DNA from: CAYNST01 sp964434105
Lineage (GTDB): Bacteria; Pseudomonadota; Gammaproteobacteria; Pseudomonadales; Cellvibrionaceae
DNA length: 17,164 nucleotides
Reading direction: 5' to 3'
Assembly: GCA_964434105.1 (NCBI GenBank)
Contig: CAYSTJ010000065.1
Location: 1 to 17,164 of the forward strand
Part shown: positions 1 to 7,311 of the stretch, in pieces
How positions within the stretch are numbered: the stretch's first letter is position 1
How the letters are laid out: every line of letters starts with the position of its first letter
The notes under the pieces: generated by a model
Told to the model about the DNA's origin: nothing
Seen by the model: only the letters and a program-made list of their open reading frames with translations
The model's database searches: none
Translations under genes and position numbers: made by a program

Positions 1-55
1 CATCCTCACGCTTGTCGAAGGGATCGTTAATGCTGTTTCGGGGATGTTCAACTAG
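1..55 (+). CDS. 3' end of an upstream gene (partial)
   Basis: Reading from base 2 gives an open frame that ends ILTLVEGIVNAVSGMFN followed by TAG at 53-55. The composition looks like a real, fairly hydrophobic C-terminus, and the other two plus-strand frames look less protein-like. Only about 17 residues are visible, so no family can be named. The stop codon lies directly against the GGGTCTGTTGACGTT stretch that starts at base 55, so the present end of this protein could have been set by an insertion. Confidence 0.35.
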   Translation, partial: ILTLVEGIVNAVSGMFN

Positions 56-529
56 GGTCTGTTGACGTTACATCATCACCACCACTTCTGGCGGCTATTT
101 TTTTGACTGGCCAGGCAGAAGAAGCGTGGTTTGGTGGTGCCAAATAGGCGACTGATAACGACGCCAGGCGGAAAAATGGCCGCAGCCCTTCAGGTTGTGC
201 CTGAAGACGCGCCACTAATCGTTGCTCCTCATTCATTTGGAGCGACCAAACCATATTCGTCGCGTCGGCATGCCGCATCTCAAAATAACCCCGGAAGCGT
301 TTCGGGGTACCGTATATGAAATCGCGAGGTCATTCCTGGAAGCGAATCGCTCGTATGCAGACAACGTTGATCGACGGGCGGAAACCTGTTTTCTATAATC
401 GTGAGATCTATCCCGTTTTAAATTGACGTTGTGCGTCATTCTTTATATCCGAAACAAGTGAGAACATTTAGCCGTCCCGAGAAAATACGACGATCGGTCG
501 CTGTTTTATCGCCGGCAGTTCACGCAGAA
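56..529. other. Non-coding stretch, possible remnant of an insertion sequence end
   Basis: No convincing gene was found in these roughly 470 bp. The stretch begins at GGGTCTGTTGACGTT, which has the look of an insertion-sequence terminus, but no matching inverted copy or transposase frame was found to its right. Several short frames exist on both strands, including a 43-codon plus-strand frame at 270-398, but none has a good ribosome binding site or recognisable motif. The part nearest base 530 probably once held the promoter of the lyase gene, before the MITE at 538-784 separated them. Confidence 0.4.
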
Positions 530-537
530 TAAAAATT
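530..537. repeat. Left target-site duplication of MITE 1
   Basis: TAAAAATT is identical to 785-792, directly abutting the two inverted termini. Joining the flanks through one copy reconstructs the likely empty site, in which the sequence before 530 ran directly into the ribosome binding site of the lyase gene. Confidence 0.85.
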
Positions 538-784
538 GTAACTATTCAGCTCACGCCCGGGTTTGCCCCTGTACGTACAAATGAAAGCGGCGTTAAAAAA
601 TGGTCACAAACCTGTCGGGAACAGGTTTGAACGCCTGGCAGACGGCCCGGAGGGCGAGGCGCAGGATGCGCGGCGTATTTACATGAGTAAACTCACATTT
701 TTCGCCCTGCTCTGAACAACTCTGGACGCAATCTGAACAGTTACGACATGATCTGAACGGTTACGACATGAGCTGAATAGTGAC
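538..784 (+). mobile_element. MITE-like element 1 (IS66-like ends), 247 bp
   Basis: The left end GTAACTATTCAGCTC (538-552) and the right end GAGCTGAATAGTGAC (770-784) are inverted copies with one mismatch. The element is flanked by a perfect 8-bp direct repeat, TAAAAATT, at 530-537 and 785-792, the hallmark of transposition. There is no transposase gene, so it is non-autonomous. Ends that begin GTAA and an 8-bp target duplication are known traits of the IS66 family; the assignment is an inference from those two traits. The interior carries a hairpin (608-628) and a 60-bp core shared with the second copy at 7092-7242. The element sits just upstream of the lyase gene and leaves its ribosome binding site intact on the downstream side. 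Confidence 0.88.
711..784 (+). repeat. 20-bp iterated repeats at the right end of MITE 1
   Basis: Two 20-bp units, ATCTGAACAGTTACGACATG (731-750) and a copy with one change (751-770), are followed in register by the terminal repeat AGCTGAATAGTGAC (771-784). They are preceded in register by a more diverged unit (711-730, TCTGAACAAC then TCTGGACGCA). The terminal inverted repeat therefore appears to be the last member of a 20-bp array. The second MITE has only one clear such unit, so the array has expanded here or shrunk there. Such sub-terminal iterons may be transposase binding sites. Confidence 0.75.
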
Positions 785-792
785 TAAAAATT
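785..792. repeat. Right target-site duplication of MITE 1
   Basis: TAAAAATT is the second copy of the 8-bp duplication seen at 530-537, with no mismatch, which suggests a fairly recent insertion. Confidence 0.85.
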
Positions 793-796
793 AATC

Positions 797-800
797 GAGG
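797..800 (+). promoter_or_regulatory. Ribosome binding site of the lyase gene
   Basis: GAGG lies 5 bases before the ATG at 806, in the short stretch between the MITE target duplication and the start codon. It supports the chosen start and shows that the insertion spared the translation signal. Confidence 0.6.
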
Positions 801-805
801 TATTC

Positions 806-2749
806 ATGCAGATCAAACGAACTGGCCTGGGGTTGCTGTTTTCCGTACTGTTCCTGTCCGGCTGTGGCGGCTCTGGTCTGCCCGACGCCGGTTCTTCCAG
901 TTCGTCCAGCAGCAGTAACAGTTCTTCCTCTTCCAACTCATCAAGTTCATCATCCAGCGCGTCTTCATCCTCGGGCACACCTGCGCCTCAGGTCGGTCGA
1001 CAAATGGAAGCGCTCGATCGGGGCCTGGTGGCAGTGCGTACGGGGCAGGGCGTGTTTCTGTCCTGGCGAATGCTGGGTACCGATGCCGAATCCATCGCGT
1101 TTAACCTTTACCGGGACGGCGCTCTGGTCAACGGAACGCCTATCGTCGACAGCACCAATTATCTCGATTCCAGTGGTACCGCGAGCAGTGTTTACACCTT
1201 GCGTGCAATTGTTGATGCCAAAGAACAGGCGGCTGAAAATGCCGGGACGGTGTGGCAGCAGCCCTACAAAACCGTTCCGTTGAGCCGCCCAGGAATGCAA
1301 TATTCACCCAACGACCTGTCGGTGGGTGACCTGGATGGCGACGGCGATTACGAGCTGGTGGTCAAGTGGGACCCGGACAATGCCAGGGACAACGCGCACA
1401 GTGGCCATACCGATAATGTTTTCATTGATGCATACACGCTGGAAGGTCAGCGGCTGTGGCGCATTGATCTGGGGCGTAATATCAGGGCGGGAGCACACTA
1501 TACGCAATTCCTGGTATACGATTTCGACGGCGACGGCAAGTCGGAAGTGGTGATCAAAACCGGTGACGGTACCCGCGATGGCACTGGCGCTGTGATTGGC
1601 AATGCCAGCGCGGACCACCGCAACGCCGAAGGCTATATCCTGAGCGGCCCTGAATTTCTGACCGTGTTCAACGGCGAGACAGGCGCGGCGATGACGACTA
1701 CCGCATTCGAACCTGCGCGCGGTACCTTGAGTTCATGGGGCGACACCTATGGCAATCGCGTGGACCGGTTTCTGGCCGGTGTCGCCTACCTGGACGGAAA
1801 GCGGCCCAGTATCGTTATGTCGCGCGGCTATTATGCGAAAGCGATGGTCGTCGCCTGGGACTGGCGCGACGGCCAGTTAAGCCGGCGCTGGACCTTCACG
1901 GCCGATGGTTCACAGCATCAGAATTTCCGGGGGCAGGGCGCCCACAGCCTCAGTGTGGCTGATGTGGACGCAGATGGCAGGGACGAAATAGTTTTTGGTG
2001 CCGCCACGATAGATGACAATGGTCGTGGCCTGTATTCCACCGGTCTCGGTCACGGCGATGCCTTGCACGTGAGTGACATGGATCCAACCCGGCCCGGGCT
2101 GGAAGTCTTTATGGTGCATGAATCCCCGGGCAGTTACGGTGATTATGGGCTGAGTATGCACGACGCCCGTACCGGGCAAATTCTGCACGGTCAGAGTGGA
2201 GAAAACACTGACATAGGCCGAGGTCTGGCGGCGGACATTGATCCGCGTCATCCCGGTATGGAATCCTGGGGTTCACGCGGCGGCCTGGCGAATGCCACCG
2301 GTCAGATAATCAGCAATGCCAAACCCGGCTCAATGAACTTTGCCGTGTGGTGGGATGGTGACCTGTTGCGGGAATTGCTGAACGGCACGACGATCGACAA
2401 GTGGGATTACAATCGCGGCACACTGACCCGCATGCTTTCTGCCAATGACTATGGCGCGGCTTCCAACAACGGCACCAAATCGACGCCCGGCCTGTCCGCC
2501 GACATTTTGGGTGACTGGCGCGAAGAAGTCATCTGGCGCCACTCGGACAATGACCGGTTGCTGATATTCACGACAACTGCCCAGACTGCACACCGGTTAC
2601 GCACATTGATGCATGATCCGCAATATCGGACAGCGGTTGCCTGGCAGAACGTCGCCTATAACCAGCCACCGCATCCGGGGTACTTTTTGGGTGATGGTAT
2701 GAATCCGCAGCCCGCACCACCGATCTACTTTCCCGCAAGACCACGTTGA
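806..2749 (+). CDS. Rhamnogalacturonan lyase, PL11 family, lipoprotein with poly-serine linker
   Basis: This 647-aa protein should cleave the rhamnogalacturonan I backbone of pectin by beta-elimination at the cell surface. It begins with a lipoprotein signal (MQIKRTGLGLLFSVLFLSGC, lipid-modified Cys20) and a poly-Ser/Asn linker at about residues 30-56, typical of Cellvibrio-group carbohydrate enzymes. A fibronectin-like N-domain (about 65-155) leads into an eight-bladed propeller of the PL11 type. Asp-rich calcium loops are visible: DLDGDGDYE (near 175), DFDGDGKSE (near 239), DVDADGRDE (near 386) and DILGDWREE (near 566). The C-terminus has the family motif YNQPPHPGYF. Length is normal for PL11 plus the linker. 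The gene stands alone; its promoter must lie inside or beyond the MITE that ends 21 bp upstream. YesW (endo) versus YesX (exo) mode cannot be told from the sequence. Confidence 0.93.
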   Translation: MQIKRTGLGLLFSVLFLSGCGGSGLPDAGSSSSSSSSNSSSSSNSSSSSSSASSSSGTPAPQVGRQMEALDRGLVAVRTGQGVFLSWRMLGTDAESIAFNLYRDGALVNGTPIVDSTNYLDSSGTASSVYTLRAIVDAKEQAAENAGTVWQQPYKTVPLSRPGMQYSPNDLSVGDLDGDGDYELVVKWDPDNARDNAHSGHTDNVFIDAYTLEGQRLWRIDLGRNIRAGAHYTQFLVYDFDGDGKSEVVIKTGDGTRDGTGAVIGNASADHRNAEGYILSGPEFLTVFNGETGAAMTTTAFEPARGTLSSWGDTYGNRVDRFLAGVAYLDGKRPSIVMSRGYYAKAMVVAWDWRDGQLSRRWTFTADGSQHQNFRGQGAHSLSVADVDADGRDEIVFGAATIDDNGRGLYSTGLGHGDALHVSDMDPTRPGLEVFMVHESPGSYGDYGLSMHDARTGQILHGQSGENTDIGRGLAADIDPRHPGMESWGSRGGLANATGQIISNAKPGSMNFAVWWDGDLLRELLNGTTIDKWDYNRGTLTRMLSANDYGAASNNGTKSTPGLSADILGDWREEVIWRHSDNDRLLIFTTTAQTAHRLRTLMHDPQYRTAVAWQNVAYNQPPHPGYFLGDGMNPQPAPPIYFPARPR

Positions 2750-2753
2750 GCGA

Positions 2754-2773
2754 CTGACGGTGTAGGCCGTCAG
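2754..2773 (+). terminator. Hairpin after the lyase gene, weak terminator candidate
   Basis: CTGACGG (2754-2760) and CCGTCAG (2767-2773) pair perfectly around the loop TGTAGG, 5 bases after the lyase stop codon. The position suits a terminator, but no T-run follows, so it may only stabilise the mRNA end. Confidence 0.4.
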
Positions 2774-3209
2774 CGGAGAGGTCATTGCCCGAACCCATAC
2801 GGCTGGTGCCCGACCCCGCGCCCCCCTTCACAGCAATGGAAAATGGCGTCATTGCCATCACGTTTGCGATAGCAATCGAGAGGGCGCCGCCTTGGTGCGG
2901 ATGGAAACCCTCGGCTGGGATAGCAACGGCTGACCCTATTTGCCCTGAAAAACTTTTCAGAGCGCCCCGGACCTTTGCACGGTGAAGCCCACTGCGCGGG
3001 CCGGGCTGGCCGCAAAAGCAAAGACTATCCCGTTGCGAGCCGATGGAAAAGACGCGCGGGAGCTGATCGGTTTTTCCAGCAAGACCTGCGGCGTTTGATT
3101 GAAGGATATGGCTTGAAAATATCCTTGTCGTGTACACTGGCTCTGGATCTGGCGTTGCCCGGCCGGCGTCGCGCAACTCAATCAAGTATTTCCACAGTAA
3201 GGGTAGTGA
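2774..3209. other. Long intergenic region upstream of fabI
   Basis: These 436 bp hold no gene that can be supported; short frames on both strands lack motifs and start signals. Two inverted repeats stand out. CTGAAAA/TTTTCAG with a 2-base loop (2945-2960) could be a protein-binding palindrome. AAGGATAT/ATATCCTT with a 9-base loop (3102-3126) could form a hairpin in the fabI leader. A -10-like TACACT occurs at 3133-3138, but it has no well-spaced -35. This is long for the leader of a housekeeping gene. Confidence 0.4.
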
Positions 3210-3989
3210 ATGAGTATTCTCAAAGGCAAGAAAATATTGGTGGCAGGTATTGCGAGCGAAAGGTCTATTGCCACCGGAATCGCTGACGCGTTGAATCGAC
3301 AGGGTGCCGAACTGGCATTTACCTACCTCAACGAAAAATTAAAAAGTCGGGTAGAAGCGGTTGCGGAGCGTTGTGGGTCGAACCTGTTGTATCCGTGCGA
3401 TGTTTCGTCGGATGCGCAGATAGACAGTCTGTTCCAAAGTCTGGCGAAAGATTGGCCCACCTTTGATGGGTTTGTGCATGCGGTTGCTTTTGCACCGGCA
3501 GACCAACTGGATGGAGATTACCTGGATTGCGTGACCCGGGAAGGATTCAGAATCGCTCACGACATCAGTTCCTACAGCTTCGCGGCAATGGCCAAGGCCG
3601 CGCGGCCCTGCCTGAACGAACAGTCGTCACTGATAACGTTGAGCTATCTGGGCGCCGAGCGATCTATACCGAACTACAACGTCATGGGCCTCGCCAAAGC
3701 GTCGCTGGAGGCCAATGTTCGCTTCATGGCGGCGAGCCTGGGGAAAAGCAACGTGCGAGTCAATGCAATATCTGCAGGACCGATCAGAACCCTGGCGGCC
3801 GCCGGGATTTCCAATTTCCGCAGCATGCTGACCCAATTTGAAAAAGCCGCGCCACTTGGCCGCTGTGTCACTATCGAAGAGGTCGGCAATAGTGCTGCGT
3901 TCCTGGCGAGTGATCTGGCATCGGCCATTACCGGACAGATTATATATGCCGATAATGGTTTTAGTACGACGGCTTTACCAAATACCTGA
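3210..3989 (+). CDS. fabI: Enoyl-[acyl-carrier-protein] reductase (NADH), FabI
   Basis: FabI catalyses the last step of each fatty-acid elongation cycle in the cytosol, reducing trans-2-enoyl-ACP with NADH. The protein has 259 aa (E. coli FabI has 262). It opens with the nucleotide-binding segment GKKILVAGIASERSIATGIA, characteristic of FabI in place of the usual SDR TGxxxGxG. The catalytic residues fall at Tyr146, Tyr156 and Lys163 in SYLGAERSIPNYNVMGLAK, the same numbering as E. coli. Near the C-terminus, GQIIYADNGFS is also typical. The start at 3210 is preceded by AAGGG about 8 bases upstream. The gene is transcribed alone or with the following GFA gene, 80 bp downstream. This is the triclosan- and diazaborine-sensitive type by family; sensitivity itself cannot be judged. 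Confidence 0.97.
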   Translation: MSILKGKKILVAGIASERSIATGIADALNRQGAELAFTYLNEKLKSRVEAVAERCGSNLLYPCDVSSDAQIDSLFQSLAKDWPTFDGFVHAVAFAPADQLDGDYLDCVTREGFRIAHDISSYSFAAMAKAARPCLNEQSSLITLSYLGAERSIPNYNVMGLAKASLEANVRFMAASLGKSNVRVNAISAGPIRTLAAAGISNFRSMLTQFEKAAPLGRCVTIEEVGNSAAFLASDLASAITGQIIYADNGFSTTALPNT

Positions 3990-4056
3990 ATAGTGCGCAT
4001 CAGCTGCGAATGCTGCCGGCGGTAAAATACCTGTTGACAGCGTGTACTACCAAACC

Positions 4057-4060
4057 GGAG
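4057..4060 (+). promoter_or_regulatory. Ribosome binding site that favours a GTG start at 4070
   Basis: GGAG lies 9 bases before the GTG at 4070. The upstream in-frame ATG at 4010 has no Shine-Dalgarno sequence and would add 20 residues not normally found before the GSCHC motif of this family. The site therefore decides the start. Confidence 0.6.
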
Positions 4061-4069
4061 AGACCCGCC

Positions 4070-4480
4070 GTGATCACAGGTTCCTGTCATTGCCAGAACG
4101 TGGCGTTTCAGATACGTGAGAATGCACTGACAGTACGCTATTGCTACTGCATAACCTGCCGTAAACTTAGCGGTGCCGATTATTCCGCTGTAGCCCGGGT
4201 TGCGCGGGACTCGTTCAGGATTACGCAGGGCGCGGATACGTTAGCCGTTTACGAATCACGGCCGGGGAAACTGCGATACTACTGCTGCAAATGTTTTTCC
4301 CCTGTGTATGTGACTACGGATAACGAGCTATCATTCCTGCGCGTTCGCCTGGGTCTCCTTGACGGTAGCCCAAAGATTACCGTAACCGGGCATATGTGGG
4401 TGAGCGAAAAGCCAGCGTGGCGTACGATCGATGATGATCTGCCTGTTTATAGAAATGACTATACCGACGGGCAACCGTAG
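4070..4480 (+). CDS. GFA-family (CENP-V/GFA) zinc-binding protein
   Basis: This is a small protein of 136 aa with the zinc-binding fold of glutathione-dependent formaldehyde-activating enzyme (GFA, formerly DUF636). Visible cysteines are Cys6 and Cys8 in GSCHC, Cys25, Cys27 and Cys30 in CYCITCRKLSGA, and Cys71 and Cys74 in YYCCKCFSPVY. This reproduces the CxC, CxCxxC and CxxC pattern of the family. The residue after the last Cys is Phe where Gly is more common. The substrate is unknown: most members are not proven formaldehyde enzymes, and no glutathione-dependent formaldehyde dehydrogenase is nearby. GTG 4070 was chosen over ATG 4010 because of the GGAG site. A strong terminator follows. Confidence 0.85.
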   Translation: MITGSCHCQNVAFQIRENALTVRYCYCITCRKLSGADYSAVARVARDSFRITQGADTLAVYESRPGKLRYYCCKCFSPVYVTTDNELSFLRVRLGLLDGSPKITVTGHMWVSEKPAWRTIDDDLPVYRNDYTDGQP

Positions 4481-4521
4481 CTAATAACATACAAAAAAAC
4501 TCAGATCGTTGAAGCAGAAAA

Positions 4522-4550
4522 AAGCCCTCTACCTAAAAAGTAGAGGGCTT
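4522..4550. terminator. Bidirectional rho-independent terminator
   Basis: AAGCCCTCTAC (4522-4532) pairs with GTAGAGGGCTT (4540-4550) in an 11-bp perfect stem around a 7-base loop. An A-run on the left gives a T-run for minus-strand transcripts, which is the stronger direction; the right side reads CTATTT for plus-strand transcripts. It lies between the convergent GFA and DUF3604 genes and serves both. Confidence 0.88.
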
Positions 4551-4601
4551 CTATTTACCTGCCCTGGTTATTTAATGCTCGTCCATAGTTCGGGTTGATA
4601 C

Positions 4602-6920
4602 TTACCAAACTGTAAACCAGGCCCAGGGCTGTCCGCCTTTTGTTGCCTGCATGCAGTAACCACCGTTGCGTTGCAGCGGCACGTCCCAATTGCTGCTATT
4701 ACATTTTTGCACTTTTCCATTAACCATCAGTTTTCGTTTGCCTGCGAAGTTGTTGCAGGTGCCCTGAGCGAGGTCGGCCTCAACTTCGAAGCAGACTGCA
4801 CCGGTGCCCAGCGGGCCAGACGGATAGCCTTCGCCGTCAAATTCCAACACCTCTGGGTTGCTGCAGAGATTCTCACACGGACCTGCGCCGTCCTCTGAAG
4901 CATCCTCTACTTCAATAAAGATCGGGTTGGCATGGAACCAGATGTCGGCCCATCCCTCTACGTCTGCATCGAGTATACCGTTTACGTGGGGAGGACAATC
5001 CGCATCTTCACAGGGAATATTATCTGCCAAATGATCCGACAAAGGGTTGCCGTACATATCGCGCATATGCGGAGTGCCAGCCGGCAGGTTGGTACCCCGG
5101 GCCCGGATGTAAGTATCACCCTCGGCAGTAAAGCTGTAGGTCAGCTTGTAGGTATTGCCTTCACTTTTTTCCCAGGGGTTGCCATGTCGTTTGGCGTACG
5201 GACTAAATTTCCCAAAGTCCGACCAGGTTTTGACAATGCGGGTGGTAGCCGGGGCCAGCGGGTTGTAATATTCAGGGTCCGTCGGTTCGATGATACCGTT
5301 GACTGCGCCCTGAATCAGGTCTACCTGTGCCAGCTCCGGTTCGTTCAATGGCACTTTTTTACCAATCTGCAGCAATGCAGGGTTATTGAACGCATATTTG
5401 CTGTTATTGGTTCCGTCCGGATCCGTAACAACCAGTGTAACCTTCACTTTGTCGCCTTTGCGCACGGACAAACTCTCACCCATCACGGCACAGTTTTTAT
5501 CGGTACAGGCTTTGAACGTTAAATCGCCTGTGATCAGCTGTCCCTGAACGGTAAATGAGTTACCGCTACGCAGGCTGTCGATAACATCGCGCGCGGGATC
5601 CTGGGAGAACTTGCCTTCCATCCATGAGAAGTTTTCCTGGTACTCGCCGGGCCAGAAATCGTTGGTCGATTCGAAATCCAGTGGGCCAAATGCGCCACGG
5701 CTATGCCAGTCGGAGCTGGCAAAGAACCAGTACCGCCGACCTTCGCTCAGCATTGCATCCCACATGGTCCGCACACCCGGGCGACACAGCGTGACGCGCG
5801 CTGGATCTGTATCGGGGCCAACCAGTTCAAACCTGCTGCCAGGGCCAAAATCGGCCTGGGTCAACGGGTTGCCGTCAAAGTCCATACCGGGTTTTGCTGC
5901 CTCTGCTGCACCATAACAGCCGGTACCACCAAAGGTATACAGGCCTGCCGTAGGCCGGCTGGCGCTGTAGCCGCCACGGTTTGGTGCGGCCTGATGACCG
6001 GGTTGGGATTCAAAACCGAATGCCACGTCGGGGGCCAGACTGTTCCAGTCACGCATGTGCTCCACGTTGTAACCGCGGTTAGCGCCTGAAACAAACGCAC
6101 CCTGACGCTCTACGTGCGCTTGAACAGCGACCGACTCACCCGGGAAGTTCTCCTGCTTCCATAAAATGGCCGCGGCAGATTTAACATGGTTGCCACTGAT
6201 ATTCGGACTGATGCCGTCGACCAGGGTCGCATTGTAGTCCGCCGTGCCTTCTTCCGGGCGTGATCCGAACAGTTCGATCAGCTTGTTATTGGCCTCTTCA
6301 CTTAACTCACATGTCCAGCCCTGGCCGCCGCCGCCGCTGGTGTCGGACGAGTTACTGGCGAAGCAGTACTCGAACTGCGCAAGGGCGTCAGAGTTGGGAA
6401 TCGCGTCGTATTGTCCGGTACTCACGATATTACTGGAATGCTCATGGCCGGGGACCACCCACTCAAGGCCCAGAAAGGCCACTTTGCCTTCGTTGTGTGG
6501 CTTCTCGCGTTCTTCCACTATCGACACCAGATTAAACTCCTGCAGGGCCTGCCAGCGCCACATGGAAGGGACATCGACACCGTCACGCGTGCTCTGGAAC
6601 GTCAGGTCGCCCTTAATGTCATCCACGCCGTTAGGTAAGGTGTTAACCCAAAGTCCGCGGTTTAGCGAGCTGTCCCGATTGAGTCCCAGAAAGTCGCTGA
6701 CCCGGCAGTCACGAATGCCGCGGCCGCTGTGCCCCACCTGAACAAACCAGTCCAGATGTTCCAGCGACTTTCTTGTCAGTGTCTGCACCGAAGTGGAACC
6801 ATCGGAGCAGGTCGTATGGTTATGGAAGTCGCCCGACAGGTATTGTCCGCCAGCGGATGCCGCGCCACTGGCGCTGACAACGGCTGCGGCCAGCACGGCG
6901 GACATTGCGTTTGTATTCAT
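4602..6920 (-). CDS. Exported DUF3604 (PHP-like) protein with C-terminal Cys-rich module
   Basis: This 772-aa protein has a signal peptide (cleavage expected after ASA, about residue 23) and a DUF3604 domain related to PHP metallo-hydrolases. The metal motif is GDFHNHTTCSDGS at residues 30-42 (His33, His35, Asp40). A second conserved stretch is SSDWHSRGAFGP (Asp404, His406). Substrate and reaction are unknown for DUF3604. The last 95 residues or so (about 677-772) form a separate Cys-rich module (CENLCSNPE to PWAWFTVW). It resembles small C-terminal modules of secreted carbohydrate-active proteins in marine gammaproteobacteria; this resemblance is from memory. The start at 6920 has a weak GGTGA site. 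The gene faces away from the HupE operon, with the second MITE between them. From memory, DUF3604, a PPIase and HupE/UreJ genes are often neighbours. Confidence 0.85.
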   Translation of the reverse strand: MNTNAMSAVLAAAVVSASGAASAGGQYLSGDFHNHTTCSDGSTSVQTLTRKSLEHLDWFVQVGHSGRGIRDCRVSDFLGLNRDSSLNRGLWVNTLPNGVDDIKGDLTFQSTRDGVDVPSMWRWQALQEFNLVSIVEEREKPHNEGKVAFLGLEWVVPGHEHSSNIVSTGQYDAIPNSDALAQFEYCFASNSSDTSGGGGQGWTCELSEEANNKLIELFGSRPEEGTADYNATLVDGISPNISGNHVKSAAAILWKQENFPGESVAVQAHVERQGAFVSGANRGYNVEHMRDWNSLAPDVAFGFESQPGHQAAPNRGGYSASRPTAGLYTFGGTGCYGAAEAAKPGMDFDGNPLTQADFGPGSRFELVGPDTDPARVTLCRPGVRTMWDAMLSEGRRYWFFASSDWHSRGAFGPLDFESTNDFWPGEYQENFSWMEGKFSQDPARDVIDSLRSGNSFTVQGQLITGDLTFKACTDKNCAVMGESLSVRKGDKVKVTLVVTDPDGTNNSKYAFNNPALLQIGKKVPLNEPELAQVDLIQGAVNGIIEPTDPEYYNPLAPATTRIVKTWSDFGKFSPYAKRHGNPWEKSEGNTYKLTYSFTAEGDTYIRARGTNLPAGTPHMRDMYGNPLSDHLADNIPCEDADCPPHVNGILDADVEGWADIWFHANPIFIEVEDASEDGAGPCENLCSNPEVLEFDGEGYPSGPLGTGAVCFEVEADLAQGTCNNFAGKRKLMVNGKVQKCNSSNWDVPLQRNGGYCMQATKGGQPWAWFTVW

Positions 6921-7091
6921 AAGTCACCATAAGTTTAAAAGCGGAATAGGAAAGAAATGAGATGGTACCTGGGCCGGCTTTTTATACAGTCGCTGTGCGA
7001 TGCCTTCTGATCCGACCCCGTGGGAATTTAAACAGAGAGAAGTGTCATTAATGTTATAAATTTATGAATATCTGTTTTTTTAAAAAGTATG

Positions 7092-7242
7092 GTAACTATT
7101 CAGCTCGTATCGGAACTGCTCAGATTGCATCCAGATTCGCCCTCCGGGCCGCCTGGGCAGGCGTTCAAACCTGTTCCCGACAGGTTTATGACCATTTCCT
7201 TACGCAGCTATGGGCAAATCGGGGTGGGAGTTGAATAGTTAC
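7092..7242 (-). mobile_element. MITE-like element 2 (same family as 538-784), 151 bp
   Basis: The left end GTAACTATTCAGCTC (7092-7106) and the right end GAGTTGAATAGTTAC (7228-7242) are inverted copies with one mismatch. The flanks AAAGTATG (7084-7091) and AAAGTTTG (7243-7250) form an 8-bp target duplication with one mismatch, suggesting an older insertion than element 1. On the minus strand its core (7137-7197) aligns with 598-657 of element 1, including an identical hairpin (7167-7187). It lacks the expanded iterons and about 90 bp of interior found in element 1. No gene is inside. It lies in the region between the divergent DUF3604 gene and the HupE operon, where promoters are expected. Confidence 0.85.
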
Positions 7243-7283
7243 AAAGTTTGAAACAAAAATCTCGGGATCATCCTGAGAAGTCG

Positions 7284-7311
7284 TTGAAAGACCGGGATTC
7301 ATGAATATGAA
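7284..7311 (+). promoter_or_regulatory. Candidate sigma-70 promoter of the HupE operon
   Basis: TTGAAA (7284-7289) and TATGAA (7306-7311) are separated by 16 bases. They match the -35 and -10 consensus at 5/6 and 4/6 positions. The site lies 41 bp after the end of MITE 2 and about 145 bp before the first gene. A match of this quality can occur by chance. Confidence 0.25.

Noticed and set aside
270..398. 43-codon plus-strand frame (MPHLKITPEAFRG...)
   Set aside because: The composition is plausible, but there is no ribosome binding site and no known motif; too short to support as a gene.
784..978. Minus-strand open frame rich in Glu, Asp and Leu opposite the lyase start
   Set aside because: It is the complement of the poly-serine linker and signal sequence of the lyase and has no start signal or family resemblance.
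2568..3185. Long minus-strand frame across the end of the lyase gene and the intergenic region
   Set aside because: Half of it is the shadow of the lyase gene, and the rest shows no recognisable domain or start signal.
3987..3996. CTGAATAGT at the end of fabI, similar to the MITE terminus
   Set aside because: Only 9 bases match, part of it is the fabI stop region, and no further element sequence follows; chance is likely.
4034..4039. Perfect -35-like TTGACA before the GFA gene
   Set aside because: No -10-like sequence at 16 to 18 bases; the spaced position reads GGAGAG, which is the ribosome binding site.
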